NCBI RefSeq assembly: GCF_023554995.1
Contig: NZ_JAMJPK010000001.1
Location: 496,001-560,000, forward strand
Direction: 5' to 3'
Source: Halomonas gemina
GTDB lineage: Bacteria > Pseudomonadota > Gammaproteobacteria > Pseudomonadales > Halomonadaceae
DNA: 64,000 bases
The notes under the pieces are model-generated. The model ran no database searches and was not told the origin of the DNA. It saw only the letters and a program-made list of their open reading frames with translations. Positions 1 to 9,769 of this stretch are shown here, in pieces (the first letter of the stretch is position 1; every line of letters begins with the position of its first letter). The translations under genes were made by a program, and so were the position numbers.

Positions 1-1
1 C

Positions 2-1321
2 GACGAGAGCACCGTCCACTTCGACCTCGCCGACAGCGAGTCGCGGGAGCTGCCGTTGATCATCGGCCAGCTGCCGATCCTGCCGGCTCACTACTGGCAG
101 GACCGGGACTTCGAGGCCACCACCCGCGACGCCCTGCTCGGCTCCGGCCCCTACCGCATCGGCGTGGTGGAACCGGGTCGGCGCATCGTCTACGAGCGCG
201 TCGACAACTACTGGGGGCAGGAATTGCCGGTGAACCGGGGCCGCCACAACGTCGATCGCCTGGTCTACGACTACTACCGCGACCAAACGGTGGCCCTCGA
301 GGCCTTCAAGGCCGGCAATCTCGACATGCGCATCGAGACCAGCGCCCGCAACTGGGCCACCGCCTACGACTTCCCGGCCCTGGAAGAGGGGTTCGTCGAA
401 CGGCTCGAGGTGCCGGACGGCCAGCCCGCCGGCATGCAGGCCTACGTGATGAACCTGCGGCGCGACAAGTTCCAGGACGTGCGCGTCCGCGAAGCCCTCA
501 ACCTGGCCTTCAACTTCGAGTGGCTCAATCGCAACCTCTTCTATGGCGCCTACCAGCGCACCGAGAGCTACTTCGCCAACTCCGAGATGGCCGCCGAGGG
601 GCTGCCGAGCGAGGCAGAGCTGGCCCTGCTCGAGCCCCACCGTGAGGCGCTGCCCGAGCGCGTCTTCGAGGAGCCCCTGCCCGTCGAGCACCCCGAGGAG
701 ATGCGCCCCCGGCTGGCCAAGGCCCTGGAGCTGCTCAACGAGGCCGGCTATGTGGTCCGCGACGGCGTCATGACCCACCTCGACTCCGGTGCGCCGCTGA
801 GGATGGAGGTGCTGCTCTTCGACACCCAGTTCGAACGGGTCGTGCAGCCGCTGCTGCAGAACCTGGCCAAGCTGGGCATCGAGGGCAACATCCGCATCGT
901 CGACGTCAACCAGTACCTCAACCGGCTGCGCGGCTTCGACTTCGACATCATCGTCGGCAGCTTCCCCCAGTCGGCCAACCCGGGCAACGAGCAGCGCGAC
1001 TTCTGGACCAGCGAATACGCCGAGGTTCCCCAGAGCCGCAACCTGATCGGGCTCAGTGACCCGGTGGTCGACGACCTGGTCGACGACCTGATCACCGCCG
1101 ACTCCCGAGAGGCGCTGGATACCGCCGCCCGGGCACTGGACCGGGTGCTGCGCTGGGGCTTCTACGTCATTCCCCAGTGGCATCTCGGGAAGACGCGGAT
1201 CGCGCTGTGGGACAAGTTCGGCTGGCAGGAACCCTTCCCCGAGTACAACCTGGACATGGCCGCCTGGTGGGTGGACCCCGAACGCGGCGCCGAGATCGAG
1301 GCCCGCCAGCGCAACCGCTGA
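2..1321 (+). CDS. yejA: Microcin C/oligopeptide ABC transporter substrate-binding protein YejA (5' end outside window)
   Basis: Periplasmic family-5 solute-binding protein that delivers oligopeptide-like substrates, including microcin C in E. coli, to the YejBEF permease. The frame is already open at base 2 and runs 439 codons to TGA. Family members are near 600 residues, so the signal peptide and roughly the first 170 residues lie upstream. The visible part is typical of the C-terminal lobe: GSGPYRIG, a VDRLVYDYYRD segment, then REALNLAFNFEWLN and a closing AAWWVDPE block. A TTG at 56 could be misread as a start, but the in-frame upstream sequence (STVHFDLADSESRELP) is clearly family sequence. 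It is first of four same-strand genes that match yejABEF in content and order. The family call is secure; the substrate is inferred. Confidence 0.93.
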   Translation, partial: DESTVHFDLADSESRELPLIIGQLPILPAHYWQDRDFEATTRDALLGSGPYRIGVVEPGRRIVYERVDNYWGQELPVNRGRHNVDRLVYDYYRDQTVALEAFKAGNLDMRIETSARNWATAYDFPALEEGFVERLEVPDGQPAGMQAYVMNLRRDKFQDVRVREALNLAFNFEWLNRNLFYGAYQRTESYFANSEMAAEGLPSEAELALLEPHREALPERVFEEPLPVEHPEEMRPRLAKALELLNEAGYVVRDGVMTHLDSGAPLRMEVLLFDTQFERVVQPLLQNLAKLGIEGNIRIVDVNQYLNRLRGFDFDIIVGSFPQSANPGNEQRDFWTSEYAEVPQSRNLIGLSDPVVDDLVDDLITADSREALDTAARALDRVLRWGFYVIPQWHLGKTRIALWDKFGWQEPFPEYNLDMAAWWVDPERGAEIEARQRNR

Positions 1322-1332
1322 GGTGCATGACC

Positions 1333-1354
1333 GGCGGCCGGTGCGCCGGCCGCC
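1333..1354 (+). other. Strong hairpin between yejA and yejB
   Basis: A perfect 9-bp stem GGCGGCCGG/CCGGCCGCC with a 4-nt TGCG loop lies 12 bp after the yejA stop and 25 bp before the yejB start. No T-tract follows, so a full terminator is unlikely. Hairpins in this position often protect the binding-protein mRNA and lower permease expression; that role is inferred here. Confidence 0.6.
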
Positions 1355-1379
1355 ATCATCCGTGGAGTAAGGATACGCC

Positions 1380-2453
1380 GTGGCCCGTTATGTATTGCGC
1401 CGCCTGCTGCTGATGATCCCCACCCTGCTGGGGATCATGCTGCTCAACTTCATCATCGTCCAGGCCGCGCCGGGCGGCCCCATCGACCAGATGCTGGCCC
1501 GCTTCGAGGGCCTCTCCAGCCAGGCCAGCACCCGCATGGAGGGGGGTGGCGGGGACGTCACGTCGAGCGGCGAGTCCCGAGGCGCCCGGGGCATTCCCCC
1601 GGCCTTCATCGAGAAGCTGGAGGCGCAGTTCGGGTTCGACCAGCCCGCCCATGAGCGCTTCCTGGGCATGATCGCCGACTACGCCACCTTCGATTTCGGC
1701 GAGAGCTTCTTCCGCGACGAGCAGGTCACCACCCTGATGCTCGAGCGCCTTCCCGTCTCGATCTCGCTGGGGCTCTGGACCACGCTGGTGGTCTACCTGG
1801 TCTCCATCCCGCTAGGCATCCGCAAGGCCCTGCACCACGGCTCACGCTTCGACGTCTGGAGCTCGGGACTGGTGATCGTCGGCTACGCCATTCCCGGCTT
1901 CCTGTTCGCCATCCTGCTGATCGTGCTGTTCGCCGGCGGCAGCTACTGGGATGTCTTCCCGCTGCGCGGCCTCACCTCGCCGGACTTCGACGAGCTCTCC
2001 ACCTGGGGCAAGGTCAAGGACTACCTCTGGCACATCACCCTGCCGGTGATCGCCTCGGCGATCGGCAGCTTCGCGACCCTGACCATGCTGACCAAGAACA
2101 GCTTCCTCGACGAGGTCCACAAGCAGTACGTGCTCACCGCGCGAGCCAAGGGCGCCAGCGACCGACGGGTGCTCTACGGCCACGTCTTCCGCAACGCCAT
2201 GCTGATCATCATCGCCGGGCTGCCGGCCGCCCTGGTCGGCATCTTCTTCACCGGGTCGCTGCTGATCGAGGTGATCTTCTCCCTCAACGGCCTGGGCCTG
2301 CTGGGCTTCGAGGCGGTGATGCAGCGCGACTATCCGGTGATCTTCGGCACCCTCTACCTCTACACCCTGATCGGGCTGGTGCTGAAGCTGATCTCCGATT
2401 TGACCTATGTGTGGGTGGACCCGCGCATCGACTTCGAGACACGGGAGTCCTGA
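1380..2453 (+). CDS. yejB: Microcin C/peptide ABC transporter permease YejB
   Basis: Inner-membrane permease of the DppB/OppB class, 357 residues. The N-terminus [19 protein letters not shown] is the usual first transmembrane helix, followed by a large periplasmic loop and the permease core with the EAA-type cytoplasmic loop ([21 protein letters not shown], about residues 255-275). The start is GTG, preceded by an AAGGA Shine-Dalgarno at a good distance. The loop at about residues 45-75 contains a Gly/Ser-rich stretch ([14 protein letters not shown]), as seen in YejB proteins. It sits between yejA and yejE in the same operon and should pair with YejE as the membrane channel. Confidence 0.95.
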   Translation: MARYVLRRLLLMIPTLLGIMLLNFIIVQAAPGGPIDQMLARFEGLSSQASTRMEGGGGDVTSSGESRGARGIPPAFIEKLEAQFGFDQPAHERFLGMIADYATFDFGESFFRDEQVTTLMLERLPVSISLGLWTTLVVYLVSIPLGIRKALHHGSRFDVWSSGLVIVGYAIPGFLFAILLIVLFAGGSYWDVFPLRGLTSPDFDELSTWGKVKDYLWHITLPVIASAIGSFATLTMLTKNSFLDEVHKQYVLTARAKGASDRRVLYGHVFRNAMLIIIAGLPAALVGIFFTGSLLIEVIFSLNGLGLLGFEAVMQRDYPVIFGTLYLYTLIGLVLKLISDLTYVWVDPRIDFETRES

Positions 2454-2457
2454 TCCG

Positions 2458-3552
2458 ATGTCACTGCTCTCGCGCGACCTCTCCCCCATCACCCGCCGCC
2501 GCCTCGCGGTCTTTCACGACAACCGCCGGGCCCGGCTCTCGCTGTGGATCTTCGCGATTCTCTTCGTGCTGAGCCTGGTGGCCGAGCTGATCGCCAACGA
2601 CCGGCCCATCGTCATGCAGTACCAAGGAGAGTGGTACGCTCCGGTGCTGGTGGACTACCCCGATACCGAGTTCGGGGGCTTCCTGCCCAGCCCCGCCGAC
2701 TACCGCGACCCCTTCGTGCGCGACGAGATCATGGCCAACGGCTGGATGCTCTGGCCACCGATCCCTTTCTCCTACGAGACCCTGGACATGGAACTGGACC
2801 ACCCGGCCCCGTCACCGCCCACCACCCGCCACTGGCTGGGCACCGATGACCAGGGCCGCGATGTCCTGGCCAGGGTGATCTACGGCTTCCGCCTCTCGGT
2901 GATCTTCGCCCTGGTGCTCACCGCGGGCTCGCTGGTGCTGGGGGTGCTGGCCGGCGGCATCCAGGGCTACTTCGGCGGCAAGGTGGACCTGATCGGCCAG
3001 CGCTTCACCGAGATCTGGTCGGGGCTGCCGATGCTCTTCCTGCTGATCATCCTGGCGAGCCTGGTGGAACCCAACCTCTGGTGGCTGCTGGGAATCATGC
3101 TGCTGTTCTCCTGGCTGGGGCTGGTCGATGTGGTACGCGCCGAATTCCTGCGTGCCCGGAACCTGGAGTACGTGCGCGCCGCCCGTGCCATGGGCCTGCC
3201 CTCGCGACTGATCATGTGGCGCCACGTCCTGCCCAATGCCATGGTGGCGACCCTGACCTTCATCCCCTTCCTGTTCACCGGGGCCATCACCACCCTCACC
3301 GCCCTGGACTTCCTCGGTTTCGGCCTGCCGCCGGGCTCGCCGTCGCTGGGCGAGCTCGTCGCCCAGGGCAAGAACAACCTGCAGGCCCCGTGGCTCGGCA
3401 TCACCGCCTTCGTCACCCTCTCGGTGATGCTCTCGCTGCTGGTGTTCATCGGCGAGGGGCTGCGCGATGCCTTCGACCCGCGCCATATCCAGCATGCCGC
3501 CAGCCCGTCCCCGGCAGCGAGCACCCCCTCGAGGAGCGGCCACGATGCGTGA
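2458..3552 (+). CDS. yejE: Microcin C/peptide ABC transporter permease YejE
   Basis: Second membrane subunit of the Yej importer (DppC/OppC class), 364 residues. The ATG at 2458 lies 4 bp after the yejB stop; a longer frame from 2407 would overlap yejB and lacks family sequence. The N-terminal cytoplasmic segment and first helix (LSLWIFAILFVLSLVAELIAND) are followed by the characteristic YejE periplasmic insertion, the HWLGTDDQGRDVLARVIYG motif of DppC-type permeases, and the EAA loop RAARAMGLPSRLIMWRHVLPN. The C-terminus is Ser/Ala-rich. It overlaps yejF by 8 bp, which suggests coupled translation. Confidence 0.95.
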   Translation: MSLLSRDLSPITRRRLAVFHDNRRARLSLWIFAILFVLSLVAELIANDRPIVMQYQGEWYAPVLVDYPDTEFGGFLPSPADYRDPFVRDEIMANGWMLWPPIPFSYETLDMELDHPAPSPPTTRHWLGTDDQGRDVLARVIYGFRLSVIFALVLTAGSLVLGVLAGGIQGYFGGKVDLIGQRFTEIWSGLPMLFLLIILASLVEPNLWWLLGIMLLFSWLGLVDVVRAEFLRARNLEYVRAARAMGLPSRLIMWRHVLPNAMVATLTFIPFLFTGAITTLTALDFLGFGLPPGSPSLGELVAQGKNNLQAPWLGITAFVTLSVMLSLLVFIGEGLRDAFDPRHIQHAASPSPAASTPSRSGHDA

Positions 3553-5143
3553 ACCGACCTCTGCCCCCCTACTAGAGCTGCACGACCTGACCATCGCCTT
3601 CGACGGGGTCAGCGTGGTGGAGCGGCTATCGCTCACCGTCAAGCGTGGCGAGACCCTGGCCCTGGTCGGCGAGTCCGGCTCCGGCAAGTCGGTCTCGGCA
3701 CTGGGCGCCATGAACCTGCTCCCCCCCAATGCGCGAATCGAGGGCAGCCGCCGGCTGGGCGACACCGACCTCGCCACCCTCTCCGACCGGGGGTGGCGAG
3801 GGCTGCGGGGCGGCCAAGTAGGCTTCGTCTTCCAGGAGCCCATGACCTCGCTGAACCCGCTGCACCCCATCGGCAAGCAGATCGGCGAGACCCTGCGCCT
3901 GCACCAGGGACTGACCGGCAGGGCCGCCCGGGCGCGCACCCGGGAACTGCTGGAACAGGTCCGTCTGCCCCGTGCCGAGGAGCTGCTGGATGCCTGGCCG
4001 CACCAGATCTCCGGCGGCCAGCGCCAGCGGGTGATGATCGCCATGGCCATCGCCAACGGGCCCGAACTGCTGATCGCCGACGAGCCGACCACCGCGCTGG
4101 ACGTCACCGTGCAGCAGGAGATCCTCGCCCTGCTCGCCGACCTGCGCGATGCCCACGGGATGGGCATGCTCTTCATCACCCACGATCTCAACCTGGTGCG
4201 CCGGCATGCCGACCGCATCTGCGTGCTGCATGCCGGCCGCGAGCAGGAGACCGGCCCGGTGGCCGAGGTCTTTACCCAGCCCCGCAGCGACTACACCCGA
4301 CAGCTGCTGGAGGCCGAACCCGCGGGACGCCCGGCCCCCGTGGCGCGGGTGGCGCCGCTGCTGAGCGCCCGGGGGGTCGGGGTAAGCTTCCCGCGCCCGA
4401 CGCGGCTGTTCGCCCGACGCCCGCCCCCCTTCGTGGCGGTCAAGCCGCTGGACCTCCATGTGGCGCCCGGCGAGACCCTGGGCATCGTCGGGGAGTCCGG
4501 CTCGGGCAAGACCACCCTCGCCCTCGCCCTGCTGCGACTGGGCCAGGGCAGCGGCGAGATCGACTTCGACGGCACCCGCCTCGACCAGCTGACCGGCAAC
4601 GCCCTGCGACGCCAGCGCCGCTGCCTGCAGGTGGTGTTTCAGGACCCCTATGGCTCGCTCTCGCCACGCCTGCCGGTCTTCGATATCGTCAGCGAGGGGT
4701 TGCGCTTTCATCACCCGGAGCTCGACAGAGCCGAGGTCGACCGCCGCGTGCGGGCCACCCTGCGCGAGGTGGGCCTGCCCGAGGAGTGCGCCTCCCGCTA
4801 CCCCCACGAGTTCTCCGGCGGCCAGCGCCAGCGCATCGCCGTGGCCCGGGCGATCATCCTCGAGCCACGGCTGGTGGTGCTCGACGAGCCCACCTCGGCG
4901 CTGGATCGCAGCGTCCAGAAGCAGCTGGTCGAGCTGCTGCGCGACCTGCAGGCCCGGCGCCGGCTCAGCTACCTGTTCATCAGCCATGACCTGGCGGTGG
5001 TGCGGGCCATGGCCCACCGGGTGCTGGTGCTCAAGGACGGCGAGGTGATGGAACAGGGCGACTGCCTGCAGGTCCTCGAGAATCCCGCCAGCGACTACAC
5101 CCGGGCCCTGGTGACAGCCGCCGGGCTTGCCCCACGCGAGTGA
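3545..5143 (+). CDS. yejF: Microcin C/peptide ABC transporter ATP-binding protein YejF
   Basis: Cytoplasmic ATPase of the Yej importer with two fused nucleotide-binding domains, 532 residues, the normal length for YejF. The first domain has Walker A GESGSGKS at residues 42-49, signature SGGQRQR and Walker B LLIADEPTTALD. The second repeats the set with GESGSGKT, SGGQRQRIAVARA and LVVLDEPTSALD, and each half ends in a switch histidine (FITHDL, FISHDL). The start ATG overlaps the end of yejE by 8 bp; upstream in-frame residues have no family similarity. This is the last gene of the yej operon, and 216 bp without an obvious gene or strong terminator follow. Confidence 0.95.
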   Translation: MREPTSAPLLELHDLTIAFDGVSVVERLSLTVKRGETLALVGESGSGKSVSALGAMNLLPPNARIEGSRRLGDTDLATLSDRGWRGLRGGQVGFVFQEPMTSLNPLHPIGKQIGETLRLHQGLTGRAARARTRELLEQVRLPRAEELLDAWPHQISGGQRQRVMIAMAIANGPELLIADEPTTALDVTVQQEILALLADLRDAHGMGMLFITHDLNLVRRHADRICVLHAGREQETGPVAEVFTQPRSDYTRQLLEAEPAGRPAPVARVAPLLSARGVGVSFPRPTRLFARRPPPFVAVKPLDLHVAPGETLGIVGESGSGKTTLALALLRLGQGSGEIDFDGTRLDQLTGNALRRQRRCLQVVFQDPYGSLSPRLPVFDIVSEGLRFHHPELDRAEVDRRVRATLREVGLPEECASRYPHEFSGGQRQRIAVARAIILEPRLVVLDEPTSALDRSVQKQLVELLRDLQARRRLSYLFISHDLAVVRAMAHRVLVLKDGEVMEQGDCLQVLENPASDYTRALVTAAGLAPRE

Positions 5144-5359
5144 GCCGATCATCGCCTGGCGTACTGCCTCTGCCTTGATCAACTCAGCTTTCGAGGCCCG
5201 TGAAGTAATGTGTTGTACTGCATGAATAAGATAACGGTATAAACCTGCACCCACGTCCGGGGCTGCCAGGAGATCCACGGAGGGGCGTTGACAAGGAAGG
5301 CATCCGCCGCAGGTTACGCTGGGTTACACTGTCGACCTGATTCGAGGCCTCGGGATGCC

Positions 5360-7102
5360 ATGCGCACACTCCTCTCCTCCCTGTTCGGGACCCTGCTCCT
5401 GGCATTGCTGCTGGCCGCCCCTGCCTGCGCCGGCCCCGCCCCGTTGGCACTCGACGAGGGCTGGGAGTATCGCTGGGGAGACTCGCCCTTCCGGGCCGAC
5501 GGCACCCCGGCCTGGGTCGACGACCCGGCATCCTCGAGCGAGTGGCAACCGATCGCCTTCCCTTCCAATCCGCCCGGCCGTGGAGGCAGCAAGCACGCCT
5601 GGTTCCGCATCACCCTGCCCGAGGGCAAGTGGCGCGACCCGGTGCTCTACATCTACAGCGTCGACCTGATCACCCAGGCCTGGCTGGAGGACGAGCTGAT
5701 CTACCAGTACGGTCACTTCGATCCCCGCGGGGAGGGCCGCTTCGAGGGGTGGCCCTGGCACATGATCAGCCTGCCCGAGGCCTTCGCGGGCAGGACCCTC
5801 TACTTCCGCGTCTTCTCCGACTACACCGACATCGGCCTGTGGGGCGAGATCAAGCTGATGGACCGCCTCGACCTGCTGCACTACATCATCGAGCGTTCGG
5901 CCGGGGATCTGGTCGTCAGCGCCTTCCTGCTGCTACTGGCGCTGCTCGCCTTCATCTTCGCCCTCGTGCAGGCCGATCGGCGCAGCTTCTTCGGCATCGG
6001 CCTGTTCGCCCTGGCGGCGGGCAGCATGCTGCTGGCCGAGACCCAGGCCAGCCAGCTGCTGCTGGAGGTCCCCCTGCTGTGGGACTACCTGGCCGCCGTC
6101 GGCTACTACACCCTGCCGGTGGCCATGGGCCTGATGCTGGAACACTGGTTCGCCGCCCAGCGCCCGACGCTGCTGCGGCGCATCTGGCAGCTCCACCTGG
6201 GCTACCTGGTGATGGCACCGGGGCTGGCCCTGGCCGGCGTCATCGACCTCTCCAGCACCTTCCCGCCCTTCGATGCCCTGCTGCTGGTCACACTGCTGGT
6301 CATGTTCACCATCATCATCGTGCACCTGGACGCCCTCAATGCCGAGCAGAAGCTAATCATCACCAGCTACGGGCTCTTCGCCCTGCTGCTGCTGGTCGAC
6401 ATGGCTGTGGCCCACGGCCTGCTGCCCTGGCGCCGTGTTCCGGTGAGTGGCGCAGCGCTGGGCTTCGCGCTGGCCGTCGTGATGATCTCGATCTGGCACT
6501 ACCAACATACCCAAGGCGAGCTGCGCCGCCTCAACCTCTCCCTCGAGAAGCAGGTCGCCGAGCGCACGCGGGCGCTGGAGCAGATGGTCGAGAAGCTGCA
6601 GGCCTACTCCTACCAGGACGCCCTGACCGGGTTGCACAACCGCCGCTACTTCGACGAGCTGCTCCAGCACGAGGCGGCAGTCGCGCGCCGCCATGCCACG
6701 CCGCTGACTCTGGCGATGATCGATATCGACCACTTCAAGCAGTTCAACGACCGCGAGGGGCACGAGGCGGGCGATACGGTGCTGGTCGGGGTGGGGCGGG
6801 TATTGACCCATCACTTCCGCGACGCCGATGTGGTCTGCCGCATGGGCGGCGAGGAGTTCGTCGTCATCATGCCGGGGGCCACCGCGGCCATCGCCGAGGC
6901 GCGCCTCGGCGAGCTGCTGGAGGTCCTGAGCCGTACGCGTTTTCGTCACCGCGAGCGGGTGCTCGGGCCGCTGTCGATCTCATGCGGCATTGCCACCTAC
7001 CCCGAGCATGCCGGCGACCCGCTGACGCTGATCGGGCTCGCCGACAAGGCGCTCTACTCGGCCAAGCACCGCGGGCGGGCGAGGATCGAGACCTACGCCT
7101 GA
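5360..7102 (+). CDS. Membrane diguanylate cyclase with 7TMR-DISM sensor region
   Basis: Predicted c-di-GMP synthase of 580 residues. The ATG at 5360 begins a clear signal peptide (MRTLLSSLFGTLLLALLLAAPACAG); an upstream in-frame start at 5288 adds a non-hydrophobic tail and was not used. A periplasmic 7TMR-DISM extracellular-like domain spans about residues 25-175, followed by seven predicted transmembrane helices to about residue 385, a short coiled coil (LEKQVAERTRALEQMVEKLQ) and a GGDEF domain. The active-site motif is intact as GGEEF at 496-500, and an RDAD inhibitory site sits five residues upstream, so product inhibition is likely. The ligand is unknown. The gene stands alone. Confidence 0.93.
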   Translation: MRTLLSSLFGTLLLALLLAAPACAGPAPLALDEGWEYRWGDSPFRADGTPAWVDDPASSSEWQPIAFPSNPPGRGGSKHAWFRITLPEGKWRDPVLYIYSVDLITQAWLEDELIYQYGHFDPRGEGRFEGWPWHMISLPEAFAGRTLYFRVFSDYTDIGLWGEIKLMDRLDLLHYIIERSAGDLVVSAFLLLLALLAFIFALVQADRRSFFGIGLFALAAGSMLLAETQASQLLLEVPLLWDYLAAVGYYTLPVAMGLMLEHWFAAQRPTLLRRIWQLHLGYLVMAPGLALAGVIDLSSTFPPFDALLLVTLLVMFTIIIVHLDALNAEQKLIITSYGLFALLLLVDMAVAHGLLPWRRVPVSGAALGFALAVVMISIWHYQHTQGELRRLNLSLEKQVAERTRALEQMVEKLQAYSYQDALTGLHNRRYFDELLQHEAAVARRHATPLTLAMIDIDHFKQFNDREGHEAGDTVLVGVGRVLTHHFRDADVVCRMGGEEFVVIMPGATAAIAEARLGELLEVLSRTRFRHRERVLGPLSISCGIATYPEHAGDPLTLIGLADKALYSAKHRGRARIETYA

Positions 7103-7115
7103 CTCGCGCCAGCAC

Positions 7116-7814
7116 TCAGAACAGCGCCACCTCCTCCTCGGTAAGCTCCCGCCACGCGCCGGGCGCCAGATCTCCGAGGGAGAGCGGCCCGATCGCCTCG
7201 CGGTGAAGGGCCACCACATGGTGGCCGATGGCGGCGAACATCCGCTTGACCTGATGGTACTTGCCCTCGAACAGGGTCAGCTCGGCAACGCACGGTGAAC
7301 GCATGGCCAGCTGCGCGGGACGCGTCGGCTTCTCCTCCCCGTCGAGCAACAGCCCCTCGGCGAAACGGGCCACGGCGTCATTCCGCGCCGCGCCGTCCAG
7401 CGATTCGGCGAGCGTGACCTCGTAGACCTTGCCACAGCGTCGCTTCGGCGAGGTGACCCGATGGGACCACTGGCCATCGTCGGTGAGCAGCACCAGGCCG
7501 GTGGTGTCGACGTCCAGCCGGCCCACCGTCTGCAGGCGTTCCACATGGGGCAGGTCGACCAGCTCGCGGACCAGTGGATAGAGGCCGCGACGGGCACTGC
7601 ATTCGACCCCCTCGGGCTTGTGCAGCATCACGTAGCGCAGGCCGACCAGGGCCAGGGGCTCGCCATTCCAGGTGACGCGGCTGTGCTGGTCGACCTGGGT
7701 GGCAGGGTTCTTGACCAGCTCGCCATCCACCAGGACCTCCTCGCGGTGCAGGGCCTTCTTGGCCAGGCTGCGCGTCAGGTCGGTGGTCTCGCACAGGAAG
7801 CGGTCCAGGCGCAT
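7116..7814 (-). CDS. rsuA: 16S rRNA pseudouridine(516) synthase RsuA
   Basis: Modifies U516 of 16S rRNA to pseudouridine. The 232-residue protein has an N-terminal S4-type RNA-binding domain (MRLDRFLCETTDLTRSLAKK) and the RsuA/RluB/E/F catalytic domain with GRLDVDTTGLVLLTDDG, in which the catalytic Asp is D101. KPEGVECSAR is another family marker. The length equals that of E. coli RsuA. The ATG shares its A with the TGA of the upstream amidase gene (TGATG), so the two are probably co-translated. The stop faces the end of the diguanylate cyclase gene across a 13-bp gap. Confidence 0.93.
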   Translation of the reverse strand: MRLDRFLCETTDLTRSLAKKALHREEVLVDGELVKNPATQVDQHSRVTWNGEPLALVGLRYVMLHKPEGVECSARRGLYPLVRELVDLPHVERLQTVGRLDVDTTGLVLLTDDGQWSHRVTSPKRRCGKVYEVTLAESLDGAARNDAVARFAEGLLLDGEEKPTRPAQLAMRSPCVAELTLFEGKYHQVKRMFAAIGHHVVALHREAIGPLSLGDLAPGAWRELTEEEVALF

Positions 7815-8629
7815 CAGTAGCCCACTCCGTCGGCGAGGCCGAAGTGGTCGGCATCGCGCCAGGCGGGAAACTTCTCGCGGAAGCCACGCAGCTCCTCGAG
7901 CGAGAGGCTGCCGGTCTTCAGGAAGGGGGTATCCCGGGGCTCGTCGATCAGCGCCTCGCCCTTGGCGTCGACCAGCATCGAATCGCCGGCATAGGCGAGA
8001 CCCTTGGCATCCTCACCGACGCGGTTGACACCGATCACCGGGCAGAGATTCTCGATGGCCCGGGCCTGCAGCAGCACCCGCCAGGGGTGACGCCGCGGCG
8101 CCGGCCAGTTGGCCACGCAGAGCAGGGCATCATACTCGAAGTGCTCGTCGGGACCGGGCTGCTGGCGCAGCCAGACGGGAAAGCGCAGGTCGTAGCAGAC
8201 GCTGAGCAGGATACGGAAGCCCTTGAGCTCGACGATCACCCGCTCATGGCCCATGGCGTAGCGCTCATGCTCCCCGGCCATGCGGAACAGGTGACGCTTG
8301 TCGTAGGTGACCAGGCTGCCGTCCGGGCGCGCCCAGACCAGGCGATTGAAGTAGTCGCCGTGCTCCACCACGGCGACACTGCCGGTGACCACGCAGCCGC
8401 GATGTGCCGCCTGGTCCCGCAGCCAGGCCACGGTCCGGCTCTCGGCCATGGGCTCGGCCATCTCCCGGGAGTTCATGGTAAAGCCGGTGGCGAACATCTC
8501 CGGCAGCACGATCAGGTCGGTATCGTCGGCGCCGAGCCCGCCCAGGGTCTCCTCGAGCATCCGGCAGTTGGCATCAGGGTCTTCCCAGCGCAGGTCACAC
8601 TGCACCAGGGTGGTTCTCAGGTCGCTCAT
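7814..8629 (-). CDS. Carbon-nitrogen hydrolase, omega-amidase YafV type
   Basis: Nitrilase-superfamily amidase of 271 residues. Members of this branch hydrolyse 2-oxoglutaramate or 2-oxosuccinamate, and are regarded as metabolite-repair enzymes. The catalytic Glu-Lys-Cys triad is visible: E44 in VLPEMFATGF, K111 in TYDKRHLFRMAGE, and C145 in LLSVCYDLRFPVW. The FRMAGEHERYAMG segment is characteristic of the YafV/NIT2 group. It is the promoter-proximal gene of a two-gene unit with rsuA, joined by a one-base stop/start overlap. The exact substrate is inferred from the family. Confidence 0.88.
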   Translation of the reverse strand: MSDLRTTLVQCDLRWEDPDANCRMLEETLGGLGADDTDLIVLPEMFATGFTMNSREMAEPMAESRTVAWLRDQAAHRGCVVTGSVAVVEHGDYFNRLVWARPDGSLVTYDKRHLFRMAGEHERYAMGHERVIVELKGFRILLSVCYDLRFPVWLRQQPGPDEHFEYDALLCVANWPAPRRHPWRVLLQARAIENLCPVIGVNRVGEDAKGLAYAGDSMLVDAKGEALIDEPRDTPFLKTGSLSLEELRGFREKFPAWRDADHFGLADGVGY

Positions 8630-8766
8630 GAGCGTGACTCCCGTCCAGTGATAGGCCGGGTTACAGCCTACCCCAGGAGCCCCGGCTGCGTCAGCCGCCG
8701 GGCAAGACCCGTGGCGGCAACGCCAATAGCCTGCTAATGTCTAGGCGATTCTGCTTCGAGGCCTTC

Positions 8767-9693
8767 ATGTCCCGCTACCCTACCTCTGCCCCACACCACG
8801 AAACCGGCAAGGGCGTCGCCTTCGGGCTGACCGCCTATATGACCTGGGGCTGCTTCCCGCTGTTCTTCGCCCTCTTTCAGGGCGTGCCCGCCTTCGAGAT
8901 ACTGCTTCACCGGGTGATCTGGTCCTGCCTCTTCCTGGTCGGGCTGGTCACCCTGCTCGGCCGCTGGGCGCCCATCCGCCGGGCCATTGCCGAGCCGAGG
9001 CGCCTCGGCCGGGTACTGGGTTGCGCCCTGCTCATCGCCCTGAACTGGGGGCTCTATATCTACTCGGTGGAGACCCATCACGTACTTCAGGCGAGCCTGG
9101 GCTACTTCATGACCCCGCTGGTCAACGTGGGGCTGGGCATGCTGGTGCTGCGCGAGCGCATGGCGCGCCTGCAGGGCGTGGCGGTGGGGCTCGCCGCACT
9201 GGCCATCGCGCTCCAGCTGGTGATACTTGGCGAGCTGCCGTGGATCAGCCTGGCCCTGGCCTTCTCCTTCGGCACCTACGGCCTGCTGCGCAAGCAGGTG
9301 CCACTGGACGGCCTCTCGGGCCTCTTCGTCGAGACCCTGCTGCTGCTGCCCCTGGCCCTGATGGCGCTGGGCTGGCTCACCCAGGCCGAGCTCTCCCACT
9401 TCCTCGACGATGGCCGCACCACCGGCCTGCTGGTGGCCAGCGGCGTGATCACCGCCCTGCCCCTGCTGGCCTTCGCCGGGGCCGCGCGCCGTCTGCGCCT
9501 GGCCACACTGGGCTTCTTGATGTACCTCAACCCGACCATCCAGTTCATCATCGCCCTGCTGGTGTTCCATGAGCCCCTGGCACCGGTGCAGCTGGCCACC
9601 TTCGTGCTGATCTGGGCCGGACTGGCCCTCTACTCCTGGTCCGCCTGGCAGTCTCGCCCCCGAGAGGCGAAGACCGCGCTCTCGTCGCGTTGA
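8767..9693 (+). CDS. rarD: RarD-like EamA-family permease
   Basis: Integral membrane protein of the drug/metabolite transporter superfamily, 308 residues with about ten predicted helices and two EamA repeats. GVAFGLTAYMTWGCFPLFFA and the ILLHRVIWS motif near the start are typical of RarD (named in E. coli for chloramphenicol sensitivity). The substrate is unknown. I chose the ATG at 8767 because a GAGG lies a few bases upstream and the protein then begins MSRYPTSAP; an ATG at 8737 would add ten residues. It is a single gene transcribed away from the yafV-rsuA pair. Confidence 0.87.
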   Translation: MSRYPTSAPHHETGKGVAFGLTAYMTWGCFPLFFALFQGVPAFEILLHRVIWSCLFLVGLVTLLGRWAPIRRAIAEPRRLGRVLGCALLIALNWGLYIYSVETHHVLQASLGYFMTPLVNVGLGMLVLRERMARLQGVAVGLAALAIALQLVILGELPWISLALAFSFGTYGLLRKQVPLDGLSGLFVETLLLLPLALMALGWLTQAELSHFLDDGRTTGLLVASGVITALPLLAFAGAARRLRLATLGFLMYLNPTIQFIIALLVFHEPLAPVQLATFVLIWAGLALYSWSAWQSRPREAKTALSSR

Positions 9694-9769
9694 CCCGTCC
9701 CGGGCGCCACGGCCTGTCAAGCCGGGCGCCCGTGTCGCCTGACCCGCGCCTTTCCGCTACCATCGCGGG

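Noticed and set aside
5144..5359. A small RNA or strong promoter before the diguanylate cyclase gene
   Set aside because: TTGACA at 5288 and TATAAA near 5238 are present, but neither has a partner at acceptable spacing, and no convincing hairpin with a T-run was seen.
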